Source: a virus
DNA: 38,096 nucleotides
Strand: one strand, 5' to 3'
Virus record (IMG/VR): IMGVR_UViG_3300010158_000164
Location: 1 to 38,096 of that record
The translations under genes and the position numbers were made by a program. A model generated the notes under the pieces. It worked only from the letters and a program-made list of their open reading frames with translations, was not told the origin of the DNA and made no database searches. Below are positions 29,990 through 38,096 of the stretch, in pieces; within the stretch, counting starts at the first letter, position 1; each line of letters starts with the position of its first letter.

Positions 29990-31885
29990 ATGTCTAGCCC
30001 TAAGAGAAATTCGCAGCATCGTACCGTTGGTACGCTGACTGCTGACCAGGCCAAGGAAAGATTACTTTCCCTGCTCCAGGATGGCTTCTCGGTAGCAGAT
30101 GCTTGTGCTGGAGTTAACAAGTCCGAGAAGACGTATTACTATTACATCCAGTCTGACCCAGAGTTTAATCGGGCAGTTAAGCTTATGCGGGCCGTACAGC
30201 AGCGTAAGGGCCATATCTCTGATGAAGACAAAGAGATTACCTTCGAGGAATTTAGATCCAAGTATTTGAACTCGGTGACCTTTGGTCACCAGCTAAATGT
30301 GGTGGACCTGATTGAGAATCGGCCTCCCCGCTGGGTACATGAATCAATGACGTACGAGGCAGGATTGCCGCAGTACGTATTAGTCAACATGCCACCTGAA
30401 CACGCTAAGTCTATGACGGTTTCGATTGACTACATTACCTACCGTATTTGTACAGATCCCAACATCCGTATTAAGGTTGTTTCCAAGACACGGGAAATGG
30501 CTAAGGAGTTTTTATATGCGGTCAAGCAAAGGCTTACAAGTCCGTCTTATGCCGAGCTACAAAGGCGGTACGCGCCTGCTGATGGTTTCAAAGCTACATC
30601 GGACAAGTGGACTGCTGATGCTATTTACCTTGAGCGTGACTCAGGGGAAAAAGATCCGACGCTACAGGCTCTCGGTATTGGTGGACAGATTTACGGTGCC
30701 CGCGCAGACCTCATCATACTGGACGATACGGTTACCCTTGCTAACGCTGGTGAGTACGAAAAACAGATTAGATGGATTCAACAAGAAGTACTTACCCGTG
30801 TTGGACCGACAGGCAAAATCCTGGTTGTAGGTACCCGCGTAGATCCAGTAGATTTATACCGCGAGATTCGTAACGAAGATCGCTACCCTGACGGTGCGTC
30901 CCCCTGGACGTACCTAGCAATGCCAGCCGTTTTGGAGTTCAACGATGATCCGAATAAATGGGTCACTCTTTGGCCGCGTTCAGACCGCCCTTGGGCTAAT
31001 GATCCCGTTGACCCTGACCAAGATGGCTTCTTTCCTCGGTGGGATGGAACTAGACTCCGACAACGACGAGGACTTCTAGACCCTAAAACCTGGGCAATGG
31101 TTTACCAACAGCAAGATGTACAGTCTGAATCGGTGTTCTCACCTGAATCAGTACGTGGATCTGTTAATGGTATGAGAGCTTGCGGACCGCTGATCGCGGG
31201 AGCCGCAGGTCACCCGAAAGAAACCAATGGTTTCTACACAGTATGCGGCTTAGATCCCGCCATGTCGGGTGACACGTTCGGTGTTGTGGTGTCGGCTGAT
31301 AGAACGACAAAAAAACGGTATTTACTTGATGCGTCACGTATGCCCGCACCCACACCGCAACGTATTCGTGAACTTATTATGACGTGGACTGAGAAGTATA
31401 GCCCACAAGCATGGGTTATTGAAAAGAACGCCTTTCAGTTGTTCTTAACCCAGGACGAACAGATCAATCAGTTCCTAGCTTCTCGCGGTATTAGACTTAT
31501 TAGCCACTACACGGGTGCTAATAAAATGGATTTGGAGTATGGCGTTGCTTCCCTTGGACCCTTGTTTGGTCAGTTGGACCAGGCAGGAAAGTACATCAAG
31601 GGATCCAGCCTTATTGAATTGCCTCGTACAGATAACGAGGGTGTTAAAGCGCTCATTGAGCAACTAATTACATGGGCACCTGGAACTAAAAACAAACAGG
31701 ACGGTCCTATGGCGCTGTGGTTTGTAGAAACCCAGTTGCGCGATTATGTGAACCAGATGGGGTCACATGGTAATACTTGGGTTCGTAATCCTTTTGCTAC
31801 TCCTAGAGATCTAGCAAAGCGTATGACAGTGGATCTAGAAGAGTATTCAAGATTACAGCAGCAACTAGCTGCGGGAGGTTACTAA
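29990..31885 (+). CDS. Terminase large subunit with N-terminal HTH (631 aa)
   Basis: ATG with GGAGG 4 nt upstream. ATPase motifs: Walker A-like NMPPEHAKS (133-141), Walker B LIILDD (241-246), coupling motif VVGTR (279-283). The nuclease domain opens with CGLDPAMSGD (419-428). Before the ATPase, residues about 30-60 (LQDGFSVADACAGVNKSEKTYYYYI) form a helix-turn-helix as found in small terminase subunits, and no separate small subunit gene is apparent. It packages DNA into proheads through the portal encoded next. Confidence 0.92.
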   Translation: MSSPKRNSQHRTVGTLTADQAKERLLSLLQDGFSVADACAGVNKSEKTYYYYIQSDPEFNRAVKLMRAVQQRKGHISDEDKEITFEEFRSKYLNSVTFGHQLNVVDLIENRPPRWVHESMTYEAGLPQYVLVNMPPEHAKSMTVSIDYITYRICTDPNIRIKVVSKTREMAKEFLYAVKQRLTSPSYAELQRRYAPADGFKATSDKWTADAIYLERDSGEKDPTLQALGIGGQIYGARADLIILDDTVTLANAGEYEKQIRWIQQEVLTRVGPTGKILVVGTRVDPVDLYREIRNEDRYPDGASPWTYLAMPAVLEFNDDPNKWVTLWPRSDRPWANDPVDPDQDGFFPRWDGTRLRQRRGLLDPKTWAMVYQQQDVQSESVFSPESVRGSVNGMRACGPLIAGAAGHPKETNGFYTVCGLDPAMSGDTFGVVVSADRTTKKRYLLDASRMPAPTPQRIRELIMTWTEKYSPQAWVIEKNAFQLFLTQDEQINQFLASRGIRLISHYTGANKMDLEYGVASLGPLFGQLDQAGKYIKGSSLIELPRTDNEGVKALIEQLITWAPGTKNKQDGPMALWFVETQLRDYVNQMGSHGNTWVRNPFATPRDLAKRMTVDLEEYSRLQQQLAAGGY

Positions 31886-33706
31886 ATGGCTGACATTCAG
31901 CAAATCGCTGCGCGTGTCAAGCAACTGCGCGAAAAAGCGCGGGAACGGGACTCTCGTTGGTCTGACGTACTTGAGGTGCGTAAGGGAAATATTAACAAAG
32001 TATTCCCTGGATTATTCCCAGATGACTACCCTAAGCCTATGGTTGCTAACTTTATTGACATTGCAGCTCGAGACGTATCTGAAGTTATAGCCCCGCTTCC
32101 AGCGTTTAACTGTTCAGCAACTAACTCAGTATCAGACCGCGCGCGTCAGAAAGCTGACAAGCGCACCATGATCGCTGCAGGATACCGTGACCAGTCACGC
32201 CTGCAGGTACAGATGTTTACAGGTGCAGATCGTTATGTGACCTTTGGTTTGTTACCAATCCTTATTGAGATTGACTACGAACGCAAGACTCCAATCATTA
32301 ATATTGATGATCCTATCGGATCATACCCAGATTTTGACCGCTTTGGACGTTTAGTTTCCTATACAAAGCGTTACACCAAGACTGTGGCTGACTTAGTTCG
32401 GGACTTCCCAGAGCATGAGTCCGTTATTCGTGGCCGTTACAATACCACTAATGACCTATCTCGCATGGACATGTACCGCTACCATGACAAAGATACAACT
32501 ATGTTGTTCTTGCCAGAGCGTAATAACTTTGTTCTTGCAGAAACCCCTAATCCTATTGGCAAGATCATGGCTGTTATGGCTGTACGCCCAGGGCTTGATT
32601 CAAACTCAGAGTTTCGTGGACAGTTTGATGATATCTTGTGGGTCCAAGTGGCGCGTTCGCGCTTTGCTACCCTAAGCCTAGAAGCTGCACAGAAGTCTGT
32701 ACAGGCACCATACGCATTGCCAGCAGATGTAAACGTAATGGAGATTGGCCCTGATGCCACTATCCGTTCAGCTTCCCCTGAGAAGATTCGTCGTGTAGAC
32801 CTTAATGTTCCTCCTGGTTTGTTCCAGGAATCAGCAGCATTAGACCAAGAATTACGTGTTGGTGGGCGTTACCCAGAGGGTCGCCTTGGCAACATGTCAG
32901 GTTCTATTGTTACAGGTCGTGGCGTTGAAGCTCTTATGGGTGGATTTGATACACAGGTTAAGACTGCACAGACCGTATTTGCTCAAGCATTAACTCAGGT
33001 TATGGGACTTTGCTTTGAGGTTGACGAAAAGATATTCAAGAACGTACGTAAAACTGTACGTGGCATGGATGCAGGTTCACCATTTGAAATAGAATATACT
33101 CCTGCTAAAGACATTGCAGGTGAATACGTAGTAGATGTTACCTACGGTTTGATGGCTGGACTTAACCCTAACCAAGCTTTAGTCTTTGGATTACAGGCAC
33201 GTGGAGATCAGTTGATCTCACGTGACTTCCTACGCCGTCAAATGCCATGGGAAATCAACGTAACCATGGAAGAACAAAAGATTGAAGTAGAGAAAATGCG
33301 TGACTCGCTACTCGCTGCAGTCTCTGGTCTAGCCCAATCGCTACCAGCATTGGTACAAAGTGGGCAGGACCCATCACAGTTTATTGGAAAACTAGCAGCA
33401 ATTATTGACGGTCGCCTAAAGGGTGACTCTATTGAATCAATAGTTTCTCAGGTATTCGCCCCAGAGCCACCACCGTCCGCACCTGGATCGCAGCCTGCAG
33501 TCCCTGGCTCTCCAGAAGAAGCGGCCGCTGCTGCGGGCGGTGGTGTTTCTGGACTTAATCCACTGACGGGTTCACCTACGGGTGTAGCTCCTGGTCAGGT
33601 AGGGGTAGGCGGTAAGCCTCCAATTCAATATCTCCTTGCTGGTTTAACTAGTAGGGGTAAGCCGACACTAGCTTCTAGTGTCACAAGAATGATGCCAGCA
33701 GGATAA
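31886..33706 (+). CDS. Portal protein (606 aa)
   Basis: It follows the terminase stop directly. The length, helical start (IAARVKQLREKARERDSRW), central alpha/beta core (YRDQSRLQVQMFTGADRYVTFGLLPILIEIDY), long helix with a GGRYPEGRLGNMSGSI loop, and Pro/Ala/Gly-rich C-terminal tail (about 530-580) are those of portals of short-tailed phages. It forms the dodecameric DNA gate at one capsid vertex. Confidence 0.88.
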   Translation: MADIQQIAARVKQLREKARERDSRWSDVLEVRKGNINKVFPGLFPDDYPKPMVANFIDIAARDVSEVIAPLPAFNCSATNSVSDRARQKADKRTMIAAGYRDQSRLQVQMFTGADRYVTFGLLPILIEIDYERKTPIINIDDPIGSYPDFDRFGRLVSYTKRYTKTVADLVRDFPEHESVIRGRYNTTNDLSRMDMYRYHDKDTTMLFLPERNNFVLAETPNPIGKIMAVMAVRPGLDSNSEFRGQFDDILWVQVARSRFATLSLEAAQKSVQAPYALPADVNVMEIGPDATIRSASPEKIRRVDLNVPPGLFQESAALDQELRVGGRYPEGRLGNMSGSIVTGRGVEALMGGFDTQVKTAQTVFAQALTQVMGLCFEVDEKIFKNVRKTVRGMDAGSPFEIEYTPAKDIAGEYVVDVTYGLMAGLNPNQALVFGLQARGDQLISRDFLRRQMPWEINVTMEEQKIEVEKMRDSLLAAVSGLAQSLPALVQSGQDPSQFIGKLAAIIDGRLKGDSIESIVSQVFAPEPPPSAPGSQPAVPGSPEEAAAAAGGGVSGLNPLTGSPTGVAPGQVGVGGKPPIQYLLAGLTSRGKPTLASSVTRMMPAG

Positions 33707-33720
33707 AAGGAGAAACAACT

Positions 33721-33912
33721 ATGGCTTTCGGATCAGGTAAGAAGCCTGCGAACCAAGGTTCAGCAGGAAAAGCAAATGTACAACCAGTAAGAACAAGCGG
33801 AACACCAAATGGCGCAAAGCCAGGTGCAAGTAAGATTCTATTTTCAAACAAGCCAGCAGGAACCAAAGGCACTGGATCTACTTCAGGCCGTGGCAAAGGA
33901 GTACTTAAGTAA
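33721..33912 (+). CDS. Small Gly/Lys-rich late protein (63 aa)
   Basis: AAGGAG 8 nt before the ATG. The product is disordered and basic (MAFGSGKKPANQGSAGKANV, ending GRGKGVLK), related in composition to the 11198-11830 group. Probably a minor virion protein associated with DNA. Confidence 0.68.
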   Translation: MAFGSGKKPANQGSAGKANVQPVRTSGTPNGAKPGASKILFSNKPAGTKGTGSTSGRGKGVLK

Positions 33913-34220
33913 TGGCTATGGAACGCACAAATGCAGGCGATAACAAGTTCGTCAACAACAAAGACTTTGGCATGATTGCACAGTCTGCAAACCGTGGTAG
34001 CAATACACCAACACAAGTTGGCAATGACAATGAACGTGAAGCTTACAACGCTAATCGTGATGTTACATACAGAAGAGGCCTTCCTTCAAGTGGTGGTAAT
34101 GGAGCAAAGTCAACTGCTGCAGGTGCAACCGCAAGTTATGGCCCAAAAGTACCAACACCATTTAAGGGCGTTGCGGCTGAAAGTCGTGCAGCTCAGCGCA
34201 AGGGCGGCAAAGGTCGCTAA
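33912..34220 (+). CDS. Small basic late protein (102 aa)
   Basis: The start overlaps the previous stop (TAATG). Gln/Asn-rich first half (NKFVNNKDFGMIAQSANRGS), then a Ser/Gly/Ala middle and a basic RAAQRKGGKGR end. No fold is obvious. Position after the portal hints at a head-internal protein. Confidence 0.68.
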   Translation: MAMERTNAGDNKFVNNKDFGMIAQSANRGSNTPTQVGNDNEREAYNANRDVTYRRGLPSSGGNGAKSTAAGATASYGPKVPTPFKGVAAESRAAQRKGGKGR

Positions 34221-34232
34221 GTAAATAAACGT

Positions 34233-34249
34233 CCAGAACTGTGTTCTGG
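34233..34249 (+). terminator. Perfect hairpin in the spacer after the 33912 gene
   Basis: CCAGAAC (34233-34239), TGT loop, GTTCTGG (34243-34249). No T tract follows. It lies in the only spacer (34221-34294) between portal and giant gene and may be an mRNA processing or partial termination site. Confidence 0.45.
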
Positions 34250-34294
34250 TCTGCAAGTAAAATCATTCGGTTTAATTAAAAAGGCGGTAGAATC

Positions 34295-34720
34295 ATGGCA
34301 GGTAAAGGTGGGTATCAAGCCCCAGCAAACCCAGCTCCAGTTTCAGGCCCAGGCGCATTGTCGCAACGTACCGATGGTGGACCAGCAGACACACAAGCAG
34401 CACAGTACGTATCTGGTCTTCCGTATGGTGAGGGGCAGGCTTTAATGGCTACACAGCAAGCAGCGCCTATGGCGGCTTCTGGTGCAATGCCAGCGCCTGC
34501 CCCCATCGTACCTCTTAACGCACCATCCATTGGTGATGGTATTCCTGTTACGCACGGCGCAGATGCTGGCGTAGGCCCAGGTATGGCTTCTTTAGGTTTA
34601 CCAAATCCAGATGTTTCTAATTATCAAAACACTAGAGATTACATTCATGCTTTAGCGCAAAATAGTAACTCTTCTCCAGCTTTGAAATTTTTAGCGCAGC
34701 GTATAAACGGAGCGTTCTAA
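34295..34720 (+). CDS. Conserved late protein, Pro/Ala/Gly-rich (141 aa)
   Basis: ATG preceded by AAAAGGCGG. MAGKGGYQAPANPAPVSGPG and ALSQRTDGGP are segments I recognise from a family found between portal and giant-protein genes in actinobacterial phages. A short helix closes the chain (NYQNTRDYIHALAQN, LKFLAQRINGAF). The disordered front and helical tail suggest an adaptor to the giant protein, whose TTG start directly follows this stop. Confidence 0.72.
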   Translation: MAGKGGYQAPANPAPVSGPGALSQRTDGGPADTQAAQYVSGLPYGEGQALMATQQAAPMAASGAMPAPAPIVPLNAPSIGDGIPVTHGADAGVGPGMASLGLPNPDVSNYQNTRDYIHALAQNSNSSPALKFLAQRINGAF

Positions 34721-37700
34721 TTGACTGTAGATCCTTCGTGGGCCTATAACGAAGCGCTCAATAATAATCCACATTTGCAAAACTCTCCAGGGTTAGCAAC
34801 AGATGTTCTTCGTTCCCCAAATCCTTTAACTACCGCACCTGTGCTTGTACATGGTGCTACCATGTCTTCAACACAACAAGCTGCACAAGATTATGCTGCA
34901 GAAAATCCAGTACAAAATCACTGGTGGGATGGTGTTGTGCATGGTGCGGCTACTAGCCTTGAGTCTTTAGGTAAACCACTTAAAGAAGTTCAACGTGATT
35001 ACAAGTACATTCACTCTCTTTACTCTAAACATGGTATTATTTGGGGAACTTTAGGTACCCTTGCTGTTGCAGGTGGTGGAACTATAGGCGCACTTGTTGG
35101 TGGACCAATGGGTGCTGTACTTGGAGCTGAACTTGCTGCTACTGGTTTGCGTAAAATTGGTGGAAATCTTGATGAGTTCAAAGATTCTGTTGCAGATTCT
35201 GAAAATGAAAACTACAAAGTTTCGGCTGGCCGTGACTTTGCACATATGCTTCAAATTGAAAATACCGATGCAGGCATTGGTAAAATAGTTTCTGGTAGTG
35301 TTGATACTGTTTTTGATATTAGTATGGACCCATTGATGAAACTTGGAGTTTTGTCAAAAGTTGTTAAAACTGGACAGTATGTTAAAGGAAGTGGAAAATT
35401 CATTCCACTTATTTATCGTAGTGCTGGTGCACAAGCTTTCTTAGAACGCAACAGCCTTCGCATGTATAGTGCCGACCAAGTTGATGCTTTATATCAAACA
35501 GCAAAATCTGGAAACATTGCTGATAAAACTTTTGGTGCTGGTCGTCAGTATAACCGATCACTTGAAGAACTTGCTGGCATGAAATCTGGTGATGTTATTG
35601 CTAAGTATCCAGAGCTTCAAGGTCTTGCTTCTGAAATTGGTGCAGCAAAAAATGCAGATGAAGTGCATAATGTTTTCTTGCGTACTTTTTCTGAAAATGA
35701 TTTAATGACTAAGTTTGCCGTATCTGGTTCACCATTTGTACCATCACGTTCTGTAGCACGTGCTGCACTATCCAGCGTTTCAAATAAATTGCGTCAACCT
35801 GGTTGGGACAAATTAGATGATGCTGCATTTGAATATCGCAATGCTGCTAATTTTATTATTCCTCGTCTTGCAAAAGATGGTGAAGGTTCTACAAAGTTTA
35901 TTATGCCTGTAGCTTTTAATCCATTTAGCGGTGAAAAGTGGGCTTCAGCTTTAGCAAAAAAGACTCGCACATTTTCTGGTTACAAACCTTATGTGATTGA
36001 CCAAGGAACTCTTGATCTTTCTACCACTACATTTAATCCAAATGATGTTGGTGCTTTGCAGGGAATTTACCGAGTTATGCGTTTTTCTTTGGGAGATAAG
36101 TCTGCCCGCAACATTGCTGGTGCATTTGCTGATGCTCCAGATGTAGCAACTAAAAGAAGCATTTATCTTTCTGGTTTGCATGAAATGTTTAAAGCCGCTG
36201 GACTTCCAAATGATTCTCATCTTGTATCAGATTTGTTAGAACAAATTGGCATGCACGGTGAAGGAACTGTTGGTTCTGGGGTATACGGTCATGGTCTTGC
36301 TCTTGGTGATGAAGCATCTATTGTTACCACTGCATCTGGATCTAATGCTTCTGCTCTTTACACCCATCAAGCTGGCAAATGGGCTTATCCTGATTTTGGA
36401 CAAGTTAAACTTGCCATGCGTAGCATGGGACATGCTGGTAAACTTTACGGCAAGGTAGATGACTTTACTGCACGTAACTGGACTAATAGTATTTTTAAGC
36501 CTTTAGCTTTGTTAACCACTGGTTTTGGTTTACGCATTGCTGCTTCTGAACTTGTACCTTCAATGATTCGTTTTGGCGGTCTTGAAATGGCTAAGTCCAA
36601 GATTGCTGGCGCTGCCGCTAAAATGAATTACAAGTTGATCCCTGGTGAAGATCAGCATGTTTTGGCCAATGCAGCCCTTGCTTTATCTGGAAATGATTTT
36701 GATTACACCGCAGGAAAACTTCTTAGCGATGTTGCTGGCGACATTCCTGGCAAACCTATTCGTTCTACCATTGCTCGTACACTTACAAAAATTGCTGATC
36801 CAGAAGATTTTGATTTAGCGGCTCGCATTACATTTGCTACAAATGGTCACATGGCTACAGGTGCTACTTTGTCAGGCCATGGTACTGAAGCTGAGTTTAC
36901 AGAACGTCAACGTCAACTAATGGACCTTACTGGTCAACGTGTTAAGCGCGCAATGACTGAAGCACCTGATGGCAAATACAGTCATTACACCGCACATGAC
37001 GATCATTTTGATATTCATTGGACTTCTAATCTACAAAAAGCTTCTCAGAATAAAGCAGCTCAGTCTATTGCTACAGATGTTCGTGAAGGTTTAGATAATG
37101 GTCTTAGCCAAGATGAAGCATGGAAACTTGCTCAAGTTAAAGAAGAAGCGCGTATCCGTGGCGTACAATATGACCCTTCAAAGCCAAATAGTTTTGGTGA
37201 ACAGTTAAGTCCTTCTGAAGATGTATATGCAGGAGAACGCTTAGTTCTTTCTCGCTATAAAGACCAAGCACCACAGACATTTGCTTTTCATCGTGTAGAT
37301 GATTTACGCAATACTCTTACTGGTACTGATGGAACTTTTCACGACAATTTCTTAAACATGATTGCTGATCGCCAAAAGCCAATGGTTACTGATGTTGTAG
37401 GTATTGATTCAGCCGCAAAACCTAAAGCAGTTATTGGCCCAGAACTCGAACCTTACATTGGTAACAATGTTATGCAACGTATTATTCAAACTGGTTTCAA
37501 AAAAGTAATTGATCCTATTGTTGGTAATCTTTCACGTCAACCATTGTTTTTCCAGCATACAAAACAAGCAATGACTCTATACCAGCCAATGATTGATGCT
37601 GGCATGATTAGTGAAGAAACTGGTTTGCGCTTGGCTATGACCCGTGCAACTCATGCTATGCTTCCACAGATTCACAACGTAGCATTACGTACACAATTTT

Positions 37701-38096
37701 CTGTGTTAGCACAAAACTACTTGCCATTCTATTTTGCTCAAGAACAAGCAACCAAGCGTTACATTAAACTTGCTGCAGATAATCCCCAAGCGCTACGTGC
37801 ATACCAGTTAATTGAACAAGGATTAAATGATCCTGGTTTTGTGCAAAAAGATGACCAAGGTAATCGTTACTTAATGTTCCCTGGAGTTGGTGAACTTGGT
37901 GCCGCAGCCATTTCTGGTGCTGCTGCTATTGGATTGCCAGTACAAGCTGGGCTTCCAGTTACAGTTCGTGGAAACATGGAGTCACTAAAAACTGTACTTC
38001 CTGAAATGAGCATGCCTGGTGTTTCACCAATTATGGCTCTATCGGCTAATACCATTGCTTCTTTACATCCTGAATGGTCACGTCAAATAAAAGCCA
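34721..38096 (+). CDS. Giant internal-virion / DNA-ejection protein candidate, N-terminal part (gene continues at window start)
   Basis: The frame opens with TTG directly after the stop of the upstream gene, with GGAG 8 nt before it. I read no stop codon to the window end. Continued through the terminal repeat to 1205 it encodes 1485 residues, comparable in size to the T7 gp16 ejection protein (about 1,300 residues). Residues about 105-140 form a glycine-rich hydrophobic stretch (GTLAVAGGGTIGALVGG) that could insert in a membrane. The rest is mostly helical-looking, with no catalytic motif I recognise. An aromatic patch, LPFYFAQEQ, lies near residue 1004. It sits after the portal gene and before the scaffold gene, together with three further unknown proteins. 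Ejection protein is an inference from size and position. A MuF-type or virion-polymerase role is less likely but not excluded. Confidence 0.8.
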   Translation, partial: MTVDPSWAYNEALNNNPHLQNSPGLATDVLRSPNPLTTAPVLVHGATMSSTQQAAQDYAAENPVQNHWWDGVVHGAATSLESLGKPLKEVQRDYKYIHSLYSKHGIIWGTLGTLAVAGGGTIGALVGGPMGAVLGAELAATGLRKIGGNLDEFKDSVADSENENYKVSAGRDFAHMLQIENTDAGIGKIVSGSVDTVFDISMDPLMKLGVLSKVVKTGQYVKGSGKFIPLIYRSAGAQAFLERNSLRMYSADQVDALYQTAKSGNIADKTFGAGRQYNRSLEELAGMKSGDVIAKYPELQGLASEIGAAKNADEVHNVFLRTFSENDLMTKFAVSGSPFVPSRSVARAALSSVSNKLRQPGWDKLDDAAFEYRNAANFIIPRLAKDGEGSTKFIMPVAFNPFSGEKWASALAKKTRTFSGYKPYVIDQGTLDLSTTTFNPNDVGALQGIYRVMRFSLGDKSARNIAGAFADAPDVATKRSIYLSGLHEMFKAAGLPNDSHLVSDLLEQIGMHGEGTVGSGVYGHGLALGDEASIVTTASGSNASALYTHQAGKWAYPDFGQVKLAMRSMGHAGKLYGKVDDFTARNWTNSIFKPLALLTTGFGLRIAASELVPSMIRFGGLEMAKSKIAGAAAKMNYKLIPGEDQHVLANAALALSGNDFDYTAGKLLSDVAGDIPGKPIRSTIARTLTKIADPEDFDLAARITFATNGHMATGATLSGHGTEAEFTERQRQLMDLTGQRVKRAMTEAPDGKYSHYTAHDDHFDIHWTSNLQKASQNKAAQSIATDVREGLDNGLSQDEAWKLAQVKEEARIRGVQYDPSKPNSFGEQLSPSEDVYAGERLVLSRYKDQAPQTFAFHRVDDLRNTLTGTDGTFHDNFLNMIADRQKPMVTDVVGIDSAAKPKAVIGPELEPYIGNNVMQRIIQTGFKKVIDPIVGNLSRQPLFFQHTKQAMTLYQPMIDAGMISEETGLRLAMTRATHAMLPQIHNVALRTQFSVLAQNYLPFYFAQEQATKRYIKLAADNPQALRAYQLIEQGLNDPGFVQKDDQGNRYLMFPGVGELGAAAISGAAAIGLPVQAGLPVTVRGNMESLKTVLPEMSMPGVSPIMALSANTIASLHPEWSRQIKA
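37974..38096. repeat. Right copy of 123-bp exact terminal direct repeat
   Basis: Identical to bases 1-123; see that entry. The reading frame entering from the left of this copy is the same frame that continues at position 3. Confidence 0.95.

Overview
The window is one complete, circularly closed genome of a tailed bacteriophage. The first 123 bases (1-123) are repeated exactly as the last 123 (37974-38096), and one very long gene runs out of the right end (34721-38096) and continues in the same frame from the left end (3-1205). The unique length is therefore 37,973 bp. The host is very probably an actinobacterium. The phage encodes a WhiB-type iron-sulfur regulator (26195-26620), a family known only from actinobacteria and their phages. 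The moderately AT-leaning base composition would fit small freshwater actinobacteria better than high-GC soil genera, but that is inference. The gene set has no tape-measure or long-tail genes. It has a terminase, portal, a giant ejection-type protein, a tail-tube adaptor and a nozzle-like protein, which suggests a short-tailed (podovirus-like) particle.

Layout on the circle. (1) Late rightward block, 29990 through the junction to 17358: large terminase subunit, portal, small basic proteins, the 1485-residue giant protein, three further internal-virion candidates, scaffold, major capsid protein, two collagen-like fibre proteins, a glycosyltransferase, a run of tiny Lys-rich proteins, tail adaptor, fibre, nozzle-like protein, a holin-type pair and an M23 endopeptidase. 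It ends at a strong hairpin terminator at 17422-17461. (2) A short leftward unit, 18173 to 17473: one nuclease-like gene and then a tRNA-like RNA candidate. (3) Rightward DNA-metabolism block, 18321-25090: RecB/Cas4-like nuclease split over two frames, HTH protein, DnaB-like ATPase, resolvase-like nuclease, CHC2 and TOPRIM primase pieces in overlapping frames, a proteasome/HslV-like peptidase, a DUF1599 protein, a metallophosphoesterase and a sigma-like factor, followed by a terminator at 25134-25174. (4) Leftward early block, 29297 to 25279: about twenty tiny overlapping genes (zinc/cysteine-rich, single-membrane-span and unknown proteins plus WhiB), driven by a near-consensus promoter at 29344-29371 and ended by a terminator at 25219-25251. 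(5) A 690-bp non-coding hub, 29298-29989, between the leftward early genes and the terminase, with promoters, short direct repeats, C/G tracts and a strongly folded leader.

Working together: the early leftward genes probably retune the host. The 18-25 kb block makes primers, unwinds and processes DNA but contains no recognisable DNA polymerase, RNA polymerase or integrase, so the phage must borrow host polymerases and looks lytic. The late block builds and fills the particle and lyses the cell. The points most worth a second look are the tRNA-like RNA at 17473-17646, the Ntn hydrolase with proteasome-numbered Thr1/Asp17/Lys33, the nuclease whose active site and predicted iron-sulfur cluster are divided between two chains, the folded leader before the terminase, and the repeat/operator cluster at 27145-27181.
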